Below are positions 30,417-40,286 of a stretch of 64,000 bases of DNA, piece after piece. The stretch lies in contig NZ_JAACFT010000009.1 of the NCBI RefSeq assembly GCF_029051685.1, positions 62,001-126,000 on the forward strand, written 5' to 3'. The notes beneath the pieces were generated by a model, which saw only the letters and a list, made by a program, of their open reading frames with translations, had not been told where the DNA came from and did no database searches. The DNA comes from Bradyrhizobium sp. CSA207. Lineage in GTDB: Bacteria > Pseudomonadota > Alphaproteobacteria > Rhizobiales > Xanthobacteraceae. The position numbers and the translations under genes were made by a program. How positions within the stretch are numbered: the stretch's first letter is position 1; every line of letters begins with the position of its first letter.

Positions 30417-33104
30417 TTACAGGGAGCGCTGGATCGTCTCCACGCGGTAACACTCGATCACGTCACCGGCGCGCATGTCGTGGTAGTTCTCGAAGGCCAT
30501 GCCGCATTCCTGGCCGGACTGGACTTCCTTCACTTCGTCCTTGAAGCGCTTCAGCGTCGACAGCTTGCCCTCGTGCACGACGACGTTGTCGCGGATCAGG
30601 CGCACATTGGCGCCGCGTTCCACGGTGCCGTCGGTGACGCGGCAGCCGGCGACCTTGCCGACCTTGGAGATGTTGAAGATCTCCAGGATGGAAGCATTGC
30701 CGAGCATGGTTTCGCGCAAGGTCGGCGCGAGCAGGCCGCTCATCGCCTTCTTCACGTCGTCCACGAGGTCGTAGATGATGTTGTAGTAGCGGATCTCGAT
30801 GCCGTTGCGCTTGGCGGCGGCAGCGGCCTCCTTGTTGGCACGGACCGAGAAGCCGATGATCGCGGCGTTGAAGCCTTCCGCGAGCGTCACGTCGGATTCC
30901 GAGATGCCGCCGACGCCGGCATGCAGGATGCGGGCGGCGACTTCGTCGGTGCCGAGCTTCTCCAGCGAGCCGAGGATGGCTTCCAGCGAGCCCTGCACGT
31001 CGGCCTTGATGATCAGCGGGAATTCCTTGCGGCCCGCCGTCTTCAACTGCGACATCATCTGCTCGAGCGAGCCGCGCATGCCGGAGATCGAGGCAGCCGC
31101 GTTTTCGCGCTTCTGGTGCGCGCGGTAGCTGGTGACCTGGCGGGCACGGGCTTCGTTCTCGACCACTGCGAGACGATCGCCGGCTTCCGGCGGACCGTTG
31201 AAGCCGAGCACCTCGACCGGCACCGACGGACCCGCTTCCTGCACCGTCTCGCCCTGATCCGAGATCAGCGCGCGGACACGGCCCATCTCGGCGCCGGCGA
31301 CGATGATGTCGCCGACACGAAGCGTGCCGCGCTGGACCAGCACGGTCGCGACGGGGCCGCGGCCGCGGTCGAGCTTGGCCTCGATCACGGTGCCTTCGGC
31401 CGGGCGCTCCGAATTGGTCTTCAGGTCGAGAATGTCGGCCTGGAGCGCGATCATTTCGAGCAGCTTGTCGAGATTGGTCTTGTTCTTGGCCGACACCTCG
31501 ACGTCGACGACATCGCCGCCGAAGGATTCGACCTGAACCTCGTGCTGGAGTAGCTCGGTGCGCACGCGCTCGGCCTTCGCATCGGGCTTGTCGATCTTGT
31601 TGATGGCAACGATGATCGGCACCCGCGCCGCCTTGGCGTGGTTGATGGCTTCGACCGTCTGCGGCATCACGCCGTCATCGGCCGCAACCACCAGCACGAC
31701 GATGTCGGTCACCTTGGCGCCGCGAGCGCGCATCGCGGTGAACGCGGCGTGGCCGGGCGTGTCGATGAAGGTGATCTTCTTTCCGCTTTCCGGCGACAGC
31801 ACCTGATAGGCGCCGATATGCTGGGTGATGCCGCCGGCTTCGCCGGAGACAACATTGGCATGACGGAGCGCGTCGAGCAGCGAGGTCTTGCCGTGGTCGA
31901 CGTGGCCCATCACGGTCACGACCGGCGAGCGCGGCTCGGTGTCGTTGGAATCGTCGATGGCGTCGAACAGGCCTTCTTCGACGTCGGAGGCCGCCACGCG
32001 CTTGACCGTGTGGCCGAGTTCCTCGGCGATGAGCTGCGCGGTGTCGGCATCGATCACGTCGGTGATCTTGTGCATCGCGCCCTGCTTCATCAGCATGCGG
32101 ATGACGTCGACCGCGCGCTCGGACATGCGGTTGGCGAGTTCCTGGATGGCGATCGCTTCCGGAATGACCACCTCGCGGATCAGCTTTTCCTTCGGCTCGT
32201 TCGAGACATGACCCTTCAGGCGCTGGGTGCGGCGGCGGAACGACGCGATCGAGCGCTCGCGCACGTCGCCGGCGCTGAGCGCGGTGACGAGCGTCAGGCG
32301 GCCGCGTTCCTTCTGCGGACCCGGCTTGTGGGTGGTCTTCGGGGCTGCCACGGGACGCATGGCGCCGCCGGGACCGCGACGGATCTGGCGCGGACCATCA
32401 TCCTCGTCCGGCCCGGCTGCAACGCCGGGGGCGCGACCCGGCGCACCGGCCGGCCGCTGTGCAGTCGTCGTGGCCGGTCGGGCTGTGGTCGTCGCCGGTC
32501 GCGACGTGGTCGGTGTGGAGCGCGGTGCGCTGGTGGCCGGCGCGGCTGTCGCAGCGCGCGCGGCAGACGGAGACGGCTCACCCTCGCCAAAACGCTTCTT
32601 GGCCTCGGTCTCGGCCTTGCGCTTGGCCTCCTCTTCGTGGCGGTGACGTTCTTCCTCGGCCTTGCGGCGGGCTTCAGCGGCGTCGCGCTCGACGCGCTCG
32701 GCGCTTTCGCGGATGGCGCGGCGCTGGGCTTCCTCTTCGGCCTGGCGACGTTCCTCGACCTCACGCACCTTGGCATCGGCGAGCGCGCTGGCACGCGCCG
32801 AACGCTCGTCCTCGGTCAGGGTCCGCAGCACCACGCCGGAACCGGCGTTGCGCGGCGGAGCAGCTTTCGGCACGGGACGCGGCGCCACAGCGGGCGCGGC
32901 CGGCGCCGGCTTCGCAACCTCAGCTGCCTGCGGCTCCGGGCCGTCGCCGATCCGGCGCTTGCCGCGCTTTTCGACCACGACCTGCTTGCTGCGGCCGTGG
33001 CTGAAGCTCTGGCGCACGGTGCCCGTTTCGACGCGCGGCTTGAGCGATAGCGTCTTGCTCGGAACGCTCAGCTTCTTGTCGCCAGGGGTCTTGGTATCAA
33101 CCAT
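30417..33104 (-). CDS. infB: Translation initiation factor IF-2
   Basis: IF-2 is the GTPase that places initiator tRNA on the 30S subunit and promotes subunit joining. The 895-residue protein has an IF2 N-terminal domain, a long charged and Ala/Thr-rich region (about 50-270, with an EER-rich coiled segment), then the G domain ([33 protein letters not shown]) at about residues 395-560 and the C-terminal tRNA-binding domains ending [16 protein letters not shown]. It sits in the rimP-nusA-ylxR-infB-rbfA series. Confidence 0.98.
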   Translation of the reverse strand: MVDTKTPGDKKLSVPSKTLSLKPRVETGTVRQSFSHGRSKQVVVEKRGKRRIGDGPEPQAAEVAKPAPAAPAVAPRPVPKAAPPRNAGSGVVLRTLTEDERSARASALADAKVREVEERRQAEEEAQRRAIRESAERVERDAAEARRKAEEERHRHEEEAKRKAETEAKKRFGEGEPSPSAARAATAAPATSAPRSTPTTSRPATTTARPATTTAQRPAGAPGRAPGVAAGPDEDDGPRQIRRGPGGAMRPVAAPKTTHKPGPQKERGRLTLVTALSAGDVRERSIASFRRRTQRLKGHVSNEPKEKLIREVVIPEAIAIQELANRMSERAVDVIRMLMKQGAMHKITDVIDADTAQLIAEELGHTVKRVAASDVEEGLFDAIDDSNDTEPRSPVVTVMGHVDHGKTSLLDALRHANVVSGEAGGITQHIGAYQVLSPESGKKITFIDTPGHAAFTAMRARGAKVTDIVVLVVAADDGVMPQTVEAINHAKAARVPIIVAINKIDKPDAKAERVRTELLQHEVQVESFGGDVVDVEVSAKNKTNLDKLLEMIALQADILDLKTNSERPAEGTVIEAKLDRGRGPVATVLVQRGTLRVGDIIVAGAEMGRVRALISDQGETVQEAGPSVPVEVLGFNGPPEAGDRLAVVENEARARQVTSYRAHQKRENAAASISGMRGSLEQMMSQLKTAGRKEFPLIIKADVQGSLEAILGSLEKLGTDEVAARILHAGVGGISESDVTLAEGFNAAIIGFSVRANKEAAAAAKRNGIEIRYYNIIYDLVDDVKKAMSGLLAPTLRETMLGNASILEIFNISKVGKVAGCRVTDGTVERGANVRLIRDNVVVHEGKLSTLKRFKDEVKEVQSGQECGMAFENYHDMRAGDVIECYRVETIQRSL

Positions 33105-33176
33105 TCAGCAGTCCTAATCCTGATCTTTGTTAACGTTGTGCGTTGCCGCACCGTCCTATCGGGTGGTCGTTGTCTC

Positions 33177-33860
33177 TCAGAAATCCTGGCCGCGCTTTTC
33201 GGCCGTCTTGTCATCGTCCGCCATCCGGTATCGGACCAGCATCTGGCTACGTGACAGGAATGACCGGCTCGCCGGGCCCGCGAGCAGCGCAGCATGTATC
33301 ACATTTGACCGGGTAAGTGCCAAATCCAATTCTATCGATTTCAGCGCGGTGATGACGGGAATCTGCGGCTTGGCACCGCGATTTCCGGCATTTTGACGCG
33401 CCAGCGTGTCCAATTTGCGAATTCCGTCCGCGGCCCCGTCGCTGGCGTGGATCAGGACCTCGACCGTGCCTTCCCGCACGGCGCTCTCGACCTTGCCGAA
33501 GCCGGCTACGATCTGGCCCGCCTTGGCGGCGATTCCAAGGGCTTCCATCACGCTCCGAACCAGGAGCGCCTCGATGTCGGCGGGAAGCGTCTGAGGCGCG
33601 CGAAGCTCGCGCTTGAAGGCCTTGCTAAATTGGTGACGACGCACGGCTTCCGCAACCGTCTGTCGCGAGGCCGATATCCACATGCCGCGCCCGGGCAGCT
33701 TGCGCTTGAGATCGGGAACTATCTGCCCTTCCGGCGAGACAACGAAGCGGATCAGCTCGTCGATCGGCTTGACCTCGCGGCTGACCGCGCACATCCGCAT
33801 GGTCGCGGACCTTTCGGTCCGCGGGCCATTGTCGAGATCGTGGTCATTATCCGCGAGCAT
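33177..33860 (-). CDS. YlxR-type RNA-binding protein with C-terminal L7Ae-like domain
   Basis: The 227-residue chain begins with a DUF448/YlxR domain (CAVSREVKPIDELIRFVVSP, then VPDLKRKLPGRGMWI, about residues 20-65). A segment resembling ribosomal L7Ae/YbxF proteins follows (about 95-200; EALGIAAKAGQIVAGFGKVESAV). Both parts are nucleic-acid binding. The nusA-ylxR-infB order is conserved in alphaproteobacteria, where this two-domain form is usual. The ATG at 33860 is 23 bases after the nusA stop. Its precise job is not established. Confidence 0.88.
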   Translation of the reverse strand: MLADNDHDLDNGPRTERSATMRMCAVSREVKPIDELIRFVVSPEGQIVPDLKRKLPGRGMWISASRQTVAEAVRRHQFSKAFKRELRAPQTLPADIEALLVRSVMEALGIAAKAGQIVAGFGKVESAVREGTVEVLIHASDGAADGIRKLDTLARQNAGNRGAKPQIPVITALKSIELDLALTRSNVIHAALLAGPASRSFLSRSQMLVRYRMADDDKTAEKRGQDF

Positions 33861-33883
33861 CCGGTCGACATCTCCTGCCGCCC

Positions 33884-35494
33884 TTAAGCCGGCTGATCTT
33901 CGGTCGCCTCGGCCTCTTCGGCCGGCTTGGCCAAGTCGGCTTCGGTGATCCAGCCGGCCTTGACGCGGGCCTGCATGATCATGGCTTCCGCATCGTCGCG
34001 GGAGACGTCGAGGCCTTCGAGCGCGCCAGCGTACTTGGTCTGCTCGCCGCCTTCCTTGCGCTCGGTCCAGCCGACCAGGTCGTCGGTGGCGCAGCCGGCG
34101 AGGTCGTCGACGGTCTTGATGTCGTTCTCGCCGAACTTCACCAGCATCTTCGAGGTCACGCCGGGCACGTCCTTGACGGCATCATCGACGCCGAGTTCCT
34201 TGCGCCGGGCCTCGAGCTCGGCTTCCTGCTGATCAAGATATTCGCGGGCGCGATTCTGGAGCTCCTGTGCGGTCTCCTCGTCGAAGCCCTCGATGCCGGC
34301 AAGCTCCTTAATGTCCACCATGGCGAGTTCCTCGACCGAGGTGAAGCCTTCGGATGCCAGCAGCTGGCCGACAACCTCGTCGACGTTGAGCGATTCCATG
34401 AAGACGCGGGTGGAATTCTCGAAGTCGGCCTGACGGCGCTCCGATTCCTCCTGCTCGGTCAGGATGTCGATGTCCCAGCCGGTGAGCTGCGAGGCGAGGC
34501 GGACGTTCTGGCCGCGGCGGCCGATCGCCAGCGAAAGCTGGTTGTTGGTGTCGGGCACCACGACCTCGATGCGTTCGCGGTCCTCGTCGATGACGACCTT
34601 GGAGACTTCGGCCGGCGCCAGCGCGTTGACCACGAAGGTCGCGATGTCGGGCGACCAGGGAATGATGTCGATCTTCTCGCCCTGCAATTCGTTCACCACC
34701 GCCTGCACGCGCGAGCCGCGCATGCCGACGCAGGCGCCGACCGGATCGACCGAGGAATCGCGGGAAATCACGCCGATTTTCGCGCGCGAGCCGGGATCGC
34801 GGGCGACCGCCTTGATCTCGACGATGCCGTCGTAGATTTCCGGCACTTCCTGCGCGAACAGCTTGGCCATGAACTGCGGATGGGTGCGGGAGAGGAAGAT
34901 CTGCGGGCCGCGGGTCTCGCGGCGGACGTCGAAGATATAGGCGCGGACGCGATCACCGTTGCGGAACACCTCGCGCGGCAGCATCTCGTCGCGGCGGATG
35001 ATGGCTTCGCCGCGGCCGAGATCGACGATCACGCTGCCATATTCGACGCGTTTGACGACGCCGTTGACGATGTCGCCGATGCGGTCCTTGAACTCCTGAT
35101 ATTGCCGGTCACGCTCGGCCTCGCGCACCTTCTGCACGATGACCTGCTTGGCCGATTGCGCGGCGATGCGGCCATATTCCAGCGGCGGCAGGGTGTCGGC
35201 GATGGTGTCGCCGACCTGGGCGCCGGGATTGGCGCGCTGCGCGTCCGACAGCGAGATCTGGTTGGAATGGTTTTCGACCTTGTCGACCACCAGCATGTGG
35301 CGCGACAGCCGCAGCTCGCCCTTCTTCGGGTCGATCTCGGCATGAACGTCAGTTTCGCTGCCGTAACGAGCCCGCGCCGCCTTGGCGATGGCATCCTCCA
35401 TCGCCGCGATCACGATGCCGCGGTCGATCGATTTCTCGCGCGCAACGGCGTCGGCGATCTGGAGCAGTTCAAGTCGATTGGCACTGACTGCCAT
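33884..35494 (-). CDS. nusA: Transcription termination/antitermination factor NusA
   Basis: NusA binds RNA polymerase and nascent RNA and governs pausing, termination and antitermination. The 536 residues show the N-terminal RNAP-binding domain ([20 protein letters not shown]), an S1 domain ([20 protein letters not shown]), two KH domains ([39 protein letters not shown]) and two C-terminal acidic repeat-type helical modules (about 365-510). rimP ends 2 bases upstream. NusA could act on the terminator-like hairpin at the head of this operon. Confidence 0.97.
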   Translation of the reverse strand: MAVSANRLELLQIADAVAREKSIDRGIVIAAMEDAIAKAARARYGSETDVHAEIDPKKGELRLSRHMLVVDKVENHSNQISLSDAQRANPGAQVGDTIADTLPPLEYGRIAAQSAKQVIVQKVREAERDRQYQEFKDRIGDIVNGVVKRVEYGSVIVDLGRGEAIIRRDEMLPREVFRNGDRVRAYIFDVRRETRGPQIFLSRTHPQFMAKLFAQEVPEIYDGIVEIKAVARDPGSRAKIGVISRDSSVDPVGACVGMRGSRVQAVVNELQGEKIDIIPWSPDIATFVVNALAPAEVSKVVIDEDRERIEVVVPDTNNQLSLAIGRRGQNVRLASQLTGWDIDILTEQEESERRQADFENSTRVFMESLNVDEVVGQLLASEGFTSVEELAMVDIKELAGIEGFDEETAQELQNRAREYLDQQEAELEARRKELGVDDAVKDVPGVTSKMLVKFGENDIKTVDDLAGCATDDLVGWTERKEGGEQTKYAGALEGLDVSRDDAEAMIMQARVKAGWITEADLAKPAEEAEATEDQPA

Positions 35495-35496
35495 GG

Positions 35497-36255
35497 CTAG
35501 TCTCCTTCGTCAGGCTCGATCTCGCCGCGCCGCGCACGTTCGGCAGCAAGGCGATGTTTCTTTGTATTGGTCGGGGCCGGCTTCTTCTTCTCCGGCCCGG
35601 TGTTCTTGGTCGTCTTCTCGCTGATGCTGGCGTGCGGTGCAGCCGGCGGCTCCAAGCCGAGATTACGTCGCATTTCGCGCGCCGCAGCCTTGCCACGGCG
35701 CATGGATTCCGCGATCAGCTCGTCGGTCAGCACCAGCCGCGCCTCGCCGATATCCTCCATCACCAGGAGGACCTCGGCATCGTCGTCACCCTTGACGTCG
35801 TCGCGCTTCAGCCGCACGCGGTCGCCCTCGACGCCTGCGAGCGTGCCGTGGAATCGCTTCCGCCCCTCATGGGCGGTTGCCATCTCGACCTTGACCAGGT
35901 GACCCGTATAGCGCTCGAAATCGGAGCGACGCACCAGCGGCCGGTCGATTCCCGGCGAGGAAATCTCCAGCCGGTAGGCGCGCTCGATAGGGTCGGCGAC
36001 GTCGAGCACCGGCGACAGCGCCCGTGAGATCGCCTCGCAATCCTCGATCTGCATCGTGCCGTCCGGCCGCTCGGCCATGATCTGCACGGTGCAGCCGGCC
36101 TCGCCTGAAATGCGAATCCGCACCAGCCGGTAGCCCATGCCCTCGAGCACGGGACCGGCGACCGCAGACACCCGCGCCGCCACGCCCGGCTCGACCACGA
36201 GCCGCGGCTCGGCCAGCAATTCGGCATCCGTGGAACCAGGGTTCGGCTCGGTCAT
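35497..36255 (-). CDS. rimP: Ribosome maturation factor RimP
   Basis: RimP is required for 30S subunit maturation. The N-terminal domain ([37 protein letters not shown]) and the [22 protein letters not shown] motif are characteristic. The 252 residues are longer than the usual 150-180 because of a Lys/Arg/Pro-rich C-terminal tail ([20 protein letters not shown]) that probably contacts RNA. I chose the ATG at 36255; a TTG four codons earlier is possible. It is first in the operon with nusA. Confidence 0.95.
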   Translation of the reverse strand: MTEPNPGSTDAELLAEPRLVVEPGVAARVSAVAGPVLEGMGYRLVRIRISGEAGCTVQIMAERPDGTMQIEDCEAISRALSPVLDVADPIERAYRLEISSPGIDRPLVRRSDFERYTGHLVKVEMATAHEGRKRFHGTLAGVEGDRVRLKRDDVKGDDDAEVLLVMEDIGEARLVLTDELIAESMRRGKAAAREMRRNLGLEPPAAPHASISEKTTKNTGPEKKKPAPTNTKKHRLAAERARRGEIEPDEGD

Positions 36256-36374
36256 ATCCAGGGTCAAGGCGCTCGATGGTTAAGGCTTGGTTACGATTTC
36301 AGGGCCCGCTTCGGAACTCTCTGTCCCAACAGGTGGTCGGCGGCGCATCTTCTGCCAAGCCACCTTCAGGTAAT

Positions 36375-36405
36375 AAAAAAGAGCGGGTCCTTTCGGGCCC
36401 ACTCT
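36375..36405 (-). terminator. Terminator-like hairpin in the rimP-nusA leader (candidate attenuator)
   Basis: On the minus strand an 11-position stem (36395-36405 with 36380-36390; one mismatch and one G-U pair) with loop GAAA is followed directly by TTTTTT. It lies about 35 bases after the expected transcription start of the promoter at 36443-36471 and about 120 bases before the rimP ATG. It could stop most transcripts and be relieved by antitermination. The alternative is that it ends a separate RNA of about 60 bases. Confidence 0.65.
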
Positions 36406-36442
36406 CACTACGCGGATCGCATGAGAAGATGAAGTTGGGGTC

Positions 36443-36471
36443 GATATAGCGCTTTCCACCCACCCGGACAA
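36443..36471 (-). promoter_or_regulatory. Sigma70-type promoter of the rimP-nusA-infB operon
   Basis: TTGTCC (plus 36466-36471) and TATATC (plus 36443-36448) are separated by exactly 17 bases on the minus strand. Only about 60 transcribed bases separate the -10 from the terminator-like hairpin. No protein gene is plausible between here and 36622; an open frame crossing this region (36280-36543) would run through the promoter and hairpin. The rest of 36256-36621 shows nothing else. Confidence 0.55.
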
Positions 36472-36621
36472 GGCCCATTGCAGCTTGCGGCGGGCCTTTT
36501 GCGACCCGGTCTGCGGCCGCTCGCGCAACGCTTCCTTCATCAAGGGGACCTAAATTCTCCGATTGTGGGGCGGCTTGAGCCTATGGCGCGCCCACGGCGT
36601 GCCAGATTCGAGTAGCGTTCC

Positions 36622-37704
36622 ATGACCGGTGCCACGTCGCTTATTCCAGGACTGGACGATATCGTCAAACGCGGCGATCCGAGACGCCGCGGCGAGGTCG
36701 CGCGCGCCATCTCCGAATTGTTCTTCCACGACGCTGCAAACCTCCGTCCCGACCTCGTCGATCTCTTCGACAATCTCCTCATCGATCTCGTCCCGCATGC
36801 CGAGCTTGCCTCGCGCGTCGATCTCGCCGAGCGCTTCTCGCACCTGAACAATGCGCCGCCGCACCTCGTGCGCCAGCTCGCGCGCGAAAACGAGATCATG
36901 GTGGCGGGGCCCGTGCTGCGCCGCTCGCCCGTGCTCGATGATGCCGCACTGGTCGAGATTGCGCGGCTGAAGGGCCAGGGCCATCTGCTGGCCATGACCG
37001 AGCGTCCGACATTGTCGGCCGACATCACCGACGTGCTGGTCGAGCGCGGCGATCGCGACGTGGTGCGCCGTGCCGCCGGCAATGCCGGCGCGGCGTTCTC
37101 GTCCGGCGGCTATTCGGAATTGATCAAGCGCGCGGCGCAGGACGGCGTGCTGACGCTCAAGATCGGCCAGCGCGAGGATCTATCCGGCGAGCATCTGAAG
37201 GAGCTGCTGAACGGCACGCTCGACGTCATCCGCCGCCGCCTCTCCATCGTGGTCAACCCGGTGCGCCAGGTCGAAATCAAGCGCGCGATGGCTTCAATCG
37301 AGGAAGCCACGCAGCCGCCCGGGCCGCGGCGCGATTATTCGGCGGCGCAGCGCACGGTGCTCGGCCTGCATCGCGGCGGTCATCTCGGCGAAAGCGCGCT
37401 GCTCGGATTCGCCAAGGCGCACAAATACGAGGAGGCGATCGCCTCGCTCTCGGCGATGTCGGGCGTCAGGATCTCGATCCTCGACCGTCTGATCACGGGC
37501 GACCGCTACGATCCGATTCTGATCGTGGGGCGGATGTTGAACCTGGGCTGGCCCACGGTGCGCGCGCTCATCCTGTTGTGGTACGGGCCGCATCGCACGC
37601 CCGCCGATGCCGATATCGAGGCGGCGCGCATGAATTTCACGCGCCTGATGCCGGCGACGGCCGAGCGCGTCGTCAATTTCTGGCGCAACCGGCAGACGAT
37701 CTAG
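36622..37704 (+). CDS. DUF2336 domain protein
   Basis: The 360-residue chain matches the DUF2336 pattern of alphaproteobacteria: LDDIVKRGDPRRRGEVARAI at the start, HLVRQLARENEIMVAGPVLRRSP, and a HEAT-like helical series (ARLKGQGHLLAMTERPTLSADITDVLVERGD in pieces). The C-terminal part contains LILLWYGPHRTPADADIEAA and FWRNRQTI. No enzyme motif or membrane segment is visible; it is probably cytoplasmic. Function is unknown. Its stop interlocks with the trmB stop on the opposite strand in a CTAG. Confidence 0.85.
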   Translation: MTGATSLIPGLDDIVKRGDPRRRGEVARAISELFFHDAANLRPDLVDLFDNLLIDLVPHAELASRVDLAERFSHLNNAPPHLVRQLARENEIMVAGPVLRRSPVLDDAALVEIARLKGQGHLLAMTERPTLSADITDVLVERGDRDVVRRAAGNAGAAFSSGGYSELIKRAAQDGVLTLKIGQREDLSGEHLKELLNGTLDVIRRRLSIVVNPVRQVEIKRAMASIEEATQPPGPRRDYSAAQRTVLGLHRGGHLGESALLGFAKAHKYEEAIASLSAMSGVRISILDRLITGDRYDPILIVGRMLNLGWPTVRALILLWYGPHRTPADADIEAARMNFTRLMPATAERVVNFWRNRQTI

Positions 37705-38411
37705 ACCCTGCGAAACCGCAGATACGCGGCCTTGCGTCCCTCGCGCGCGGCTTTGCGGCCGTAACGCGTCATGGTGTAGCCGTCCCAGGGGCGCCGGAAA
37801 TCATCGGCGCGCTCGGCGAGCCACTGAAACTCCGGCGAGCGTGAAAGATGCGACAGTGTCCAGGCGCAGTAATCGTCGATGTCGCAGACGAAGCGGAATT
37901 CGCCGCCCGCCTTCAGCACGCGCGCCATTGCCGCGATCGTCCTGTCCTGAACGAAGCGCCGCTTCCAGTGCCTCCGCTTCGGCCAGGGATCGGGATGGAT
38001 CAGGTCGATCCGCGACAGCGAGGCTTGCGGCAGCCAGGCCAGCAGCTCGGCGGCATCGCCGGCGAACAGGCGGATATTGCCGATGTTGCCGGCCTCGATC
38101 TGCGCGAGGATCTTCGCCATGCCGTTGACATAGGGCTCGCAGCCGATGAAGCCGGTCGCAGGAAAGTTTTGCGCCTCCGCCGCAAGATGCTCGCCGCCGC
38201 CGAAGCCGATCTCGAGTCGCACATCATCCGTTGCGGGAGCGAATATCTCGCCGGCATTCGCCGGCGCTTCACCTGCGATGTCGAGTGCGAGACGCGGCAG
38301 TAGATGGTCGATCAGCTCGGCCTGGTGCTGCCTGAGCTTGTGGCCCTTGCGGCGTCCGAAGAACGCGCGCTCGCTGTCGTCGCGCTCGGGATCTGATTTG
38401 CGCTCGGTCAT
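37701..38411 (-). CDS. trmB: tRNA (guanine-46-N7)-methyltransferase
   Basis: TrmB methylates G46 in the variable loop of many tRNAs using SAM. The 236 residues include the SAM site VRLEIGFGGGEHLA, IGCEPYVNGMAKIL and the family signature IHPDPWPKRRHWKRRFVQ. The N-terminal basic segment RKGHKLRQHQAELIDHLLP is typical. The ATG at 38411 overlaps the stop of the M20 peptidase gene by 4 bases, so they form one operon. Confidence 0.97.
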   Translation of the reverse strand: MTERKSDPERDDSERAFFGRRKGHKLRQHQAELIDHLLPRLALDIAGEAPANAGEIFAPATDDVRLEIGFGGGEHLAAEAQNFPATGFIGCEPYVNGMAKILAQIEAGNIGNIRLFAGDAAELLAWLPQASLSRIDLIHPDPWPKRRHWKRRFVQDRTIAAMARVLKAGGEFRFVCDIDDYCAWTLSHLSRSPEFQWLAERADDFRRPWDGYTMTRYGRKAAREGRKAAYLRFRRV

Positions 38412-39535
38412 TGCAGCGTCTGATACAGGCGATAGAGCAGCCGCGCGCGCGGTTCGAGCGAGGAAACATAAAGCTGCTCGTAATGGGTGTGCGCGCCCTT
38501 GCCGTCGACGCCGAGCCCGTCGAGCGTGCCGGTGTTGGCCGCAGTGAAATTGCCGTCCGAGCCGCCGCCGGTGTGGGTGTCGACCAGGTCGAAGCCGATC
38601 TCCGCGGCCAGCGTCCTTGCATGCTCGTACAGCGCTGCGCCGGAATTGCTCTTCTCATAGGGCGGACGATTGAGCTCGCCCGTGACCTTGACGCTGACGC
38701 CTTCGGTTTTCGATTTCAATCCAAGGATCCTGCCGACGAGCTCTTCCGCGTCCTTGAGGCTCGGTACGCGCAGATCGATCTCGGCATAGGCCTCCTCCGG
38801 CGTGACGTTGGGCCGCGTGCCGCCGCGCACCACGCCGACATTGACGGTGACGCCGCGTTTCAGATCGTTCATGCCCTCCAGCGCCTGGATGACATTGGCG
38901 AGCTCGCGGACGGCGCTGCGGCCGTCCTCGGGCCGCGTCCCGGCATGAGCGGGCACGCCCTTGATGAACGCCTGGAATCGTCCGACGCCCTTGCGTCCGG
39001 TGACGATCTTGCCGCCGTCGCGCGCCGGCTCCGTGACCAGCACGTATTTGGCCTTGCGTCCTTCCGTCTCGATGAGCGCGCGCGAGGTGGGGCTGCCGAT
39101 CTCTTCGTCGGACGTGAATACATGCGTGATGCCGAGTGGCGAACTGTCGGCCGTGGCGCAAAGCGCGCGAAAGGCGTGATAGGCGATGTAGGCGCCGCCC
39201 TTCATGTCGTAGATGCCGGGACCGAACGCGCTGTTGCCTTCGACCTTGAAAGGAAGGCGTTCGATGAATCCCATGGGATGGACGGTATCGAGGTGGCTCA
39301 GCACCAGGATGCCCGGCCGGTCCTGGCCCCAGGTCGAGCGTGCCACGAGATGATCGCCGCAGCCATCGACGCCGGCGACGCGTTCGAGCGCGACGGGCAG
39401 ATCGCGATATTGATCCGCGACCATCGAGATTAGCTTGTTGACTTGTTCAGGCACTTCCGTCGGCGTCTCGATCTCCACCCAGCGGCGGATGCCATCGAGA
39501 ATAGTTTGATAGTCGAACAAATTGGAGCTCGCCAT
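38408..39535 (-). CDS. M20-family metallopeptidase (glutamate carboxypeptidase-like)
   Basis: M20 enzymes hydrolyse amide bonds using a two-zinc site. The 375 residues show the metal ligands HLDTVHP (His-x-Asp), the shared GIYDMKGG Asp, the TSDEEIGSP Glu pair, TEPA and the C-terminal His in HTHYEQ. The dimerisation domain (HAGTRPEDGRSAVREL) is intact. The pattern is closest to carboxypeptidase G2-type enzymes that release glutamate. I chose the ATG at 39535 (MASSNLFDYQTILDGIRRWV); an ATG at 39565 is an alternative. In related genomes metK commonly occupies this place next to trmB. Confidence 0.9.
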   Translation of the reverse strand: MASSNLFDYQTILDGIRRWVEIETPTEVPEQVNKLISMVADQYRDLPVALERVAGVDGCGDHLVARSTWGQDRPGILVLSHLDTVHPMGFIERLPFKVEGNSAFGPGIYDMKGGAYIAYHAFRALCATADSSPLGITHVFTSDEEIGSPTSRALIETEGRKAKYVLVTEPARDGGKIVTGRKGVGRFQAFIKGVPAHAGTRPEDGRSAVRELANVIQALEGMNDLKRGVTVNVGVVRGGTRPNVTPEEAYAEIDLRVPSLKDAEELVGRILGLKSKTEGVSVKVTGELNRPPYEKSNSGAALYEHARTLAAEIGFDLVDTHTGGGSDGNFTAANTGTLDGLGVDGKGAHTHYEQLYVSSLEPRARLLYRLYQTLQ

Positions 39536-39650
39536 GGAAGCATCTAGGCCTTTGAATCGGATCATCTGAGAGGACGCATACCAGGGCGTGCCCGCAAATG
39601 ACGACATAGGCCAGATTTGACGCCGCCTCAAACCGAATTGAGCTGACGTG

Positions 39651-40064
39651 TCAGCGCTTGTCGGGGCCCTCGCGGGCGGCGATCTGTTCGACGAGATCGA
39701 CGATGGAGCGGCGCAGCTTCGAATCGGTGATTCGGGTGAACGCCTTGGTCAGAGCGAGCCCTTCGGAAGTCGCGAGAAAGTCGGAGACGTAGGAGGGCGA
39801 GGCGCCTTCCGCGAAGCCGTCCGGGCCGGCCACGCCGCTCGGGCCGCCCTCGAACAGGAACGACACCGGCACCTGGAGAATTTCGGCGATCTGCTGGATG
39901 CGGCTCGCGCCGACGCGATTGGTGCCCTTCTCGTACTTCTGAACCTGCTGGAAAGTCAGGCCCAAAGCATCGCCGAGCTTTTCCTGGCTCATGCCCAACA
40001 TGATGCGGCGCATACGCACGCGACTGCCGACATATTTGTCAACAGGGTTGGGCGCTTTCGACAT
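39651..40064 (-). CDS. XRE-type helix-turn-helix regulator
   Basis: The 137-residue protein has an N-terminal HTH (residues about 12-65): VGSRVRMRRIMLGMSQEKLG, ALGLTFQQVQKYEKGTNRVG, SRIQQIAEILQVP. The C-terminal half ends with a helical segment (SKLRRSIVDLVEQIAAREG) probably used for oligomerisation. Such a regulator is conserved downstream of lnt in Rhizobiales (PhrR-like proteins). A 7-base inverted repeat 90-115 bases upstream could be its site. Targets are unknown. Confidence 0.88.
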   Translation of the reverse strand: MSKAPNPVDKYVGSRVRMRRIMLGMSQEKLGDALGLTFQQVQKYEKGTNRVGASRIQQIAEILQVPVSFLFEGGPSGVAGPDGFAEGASPSYVSDFLATSEGLALTKAFTRITDSKLRRSIVDLVEQIAAREGPDKR

Positions 40065-40153
40065 TTCCTCAGCCCTCCAAACACCACCCTCGGCGCAATG
40101 GGAAGTATTGCCTCAGGTGACAGCGACATCAAAACTCCACTCTGATTGGGGAA

Positions 40154-40178
40154 ACATTGCGGAGAAATTTAGCAATGT
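40154..40178 (-). promoter_or_regulatory. Inverted repeat upstream of the HTH regulator
   Basis: ACATTGC (40154-40160) and GCAATGT (40172-40178) are perfectly complementary around an 11-base AT-rich spacer GGAGAAATTTA. It lies 90-114 bases upstream of the HTH gene start, in the lnt-HTH spacer of 222 bases. An operator is possible; no other evidence. Confidence 0.3.
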
Positions 40179-40286
40179 ACCGCTGTCTTGCGCAGCCGAT
40201 GCAGAATGAGGAGCCCGGCTGCAGTCTGTCAACCGTGGGACTACGGTTGTCAAAGGTTTCCGGACGCGTCGGCAGTGATGGCGTGA

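Noticed and set aside
31638..33050. Long open frame (about 470 codons) on the plus strand opposite infB
   Set aside because: It is antisense to the IF-2 gene, has GC-bias-driven composition (Gly/Arg/Asp-rich) and no ribosome site or domain. High-GC genomes keep such shadow frames open.
36280..36543. Minus-strand open frame of 87 codons upstream of rimP
   Set aside because: It would run through the -35/-10 promoter and the terminator hairpin; a short leader or RNA fits better than a protein.
36375..36621. A metY (initiator tRNA) gene upstream of rimP, as in E. coli
   Set aside because: I looked for a tRNA cloverleaf and the T-loop GTTCRANNC; none is present.
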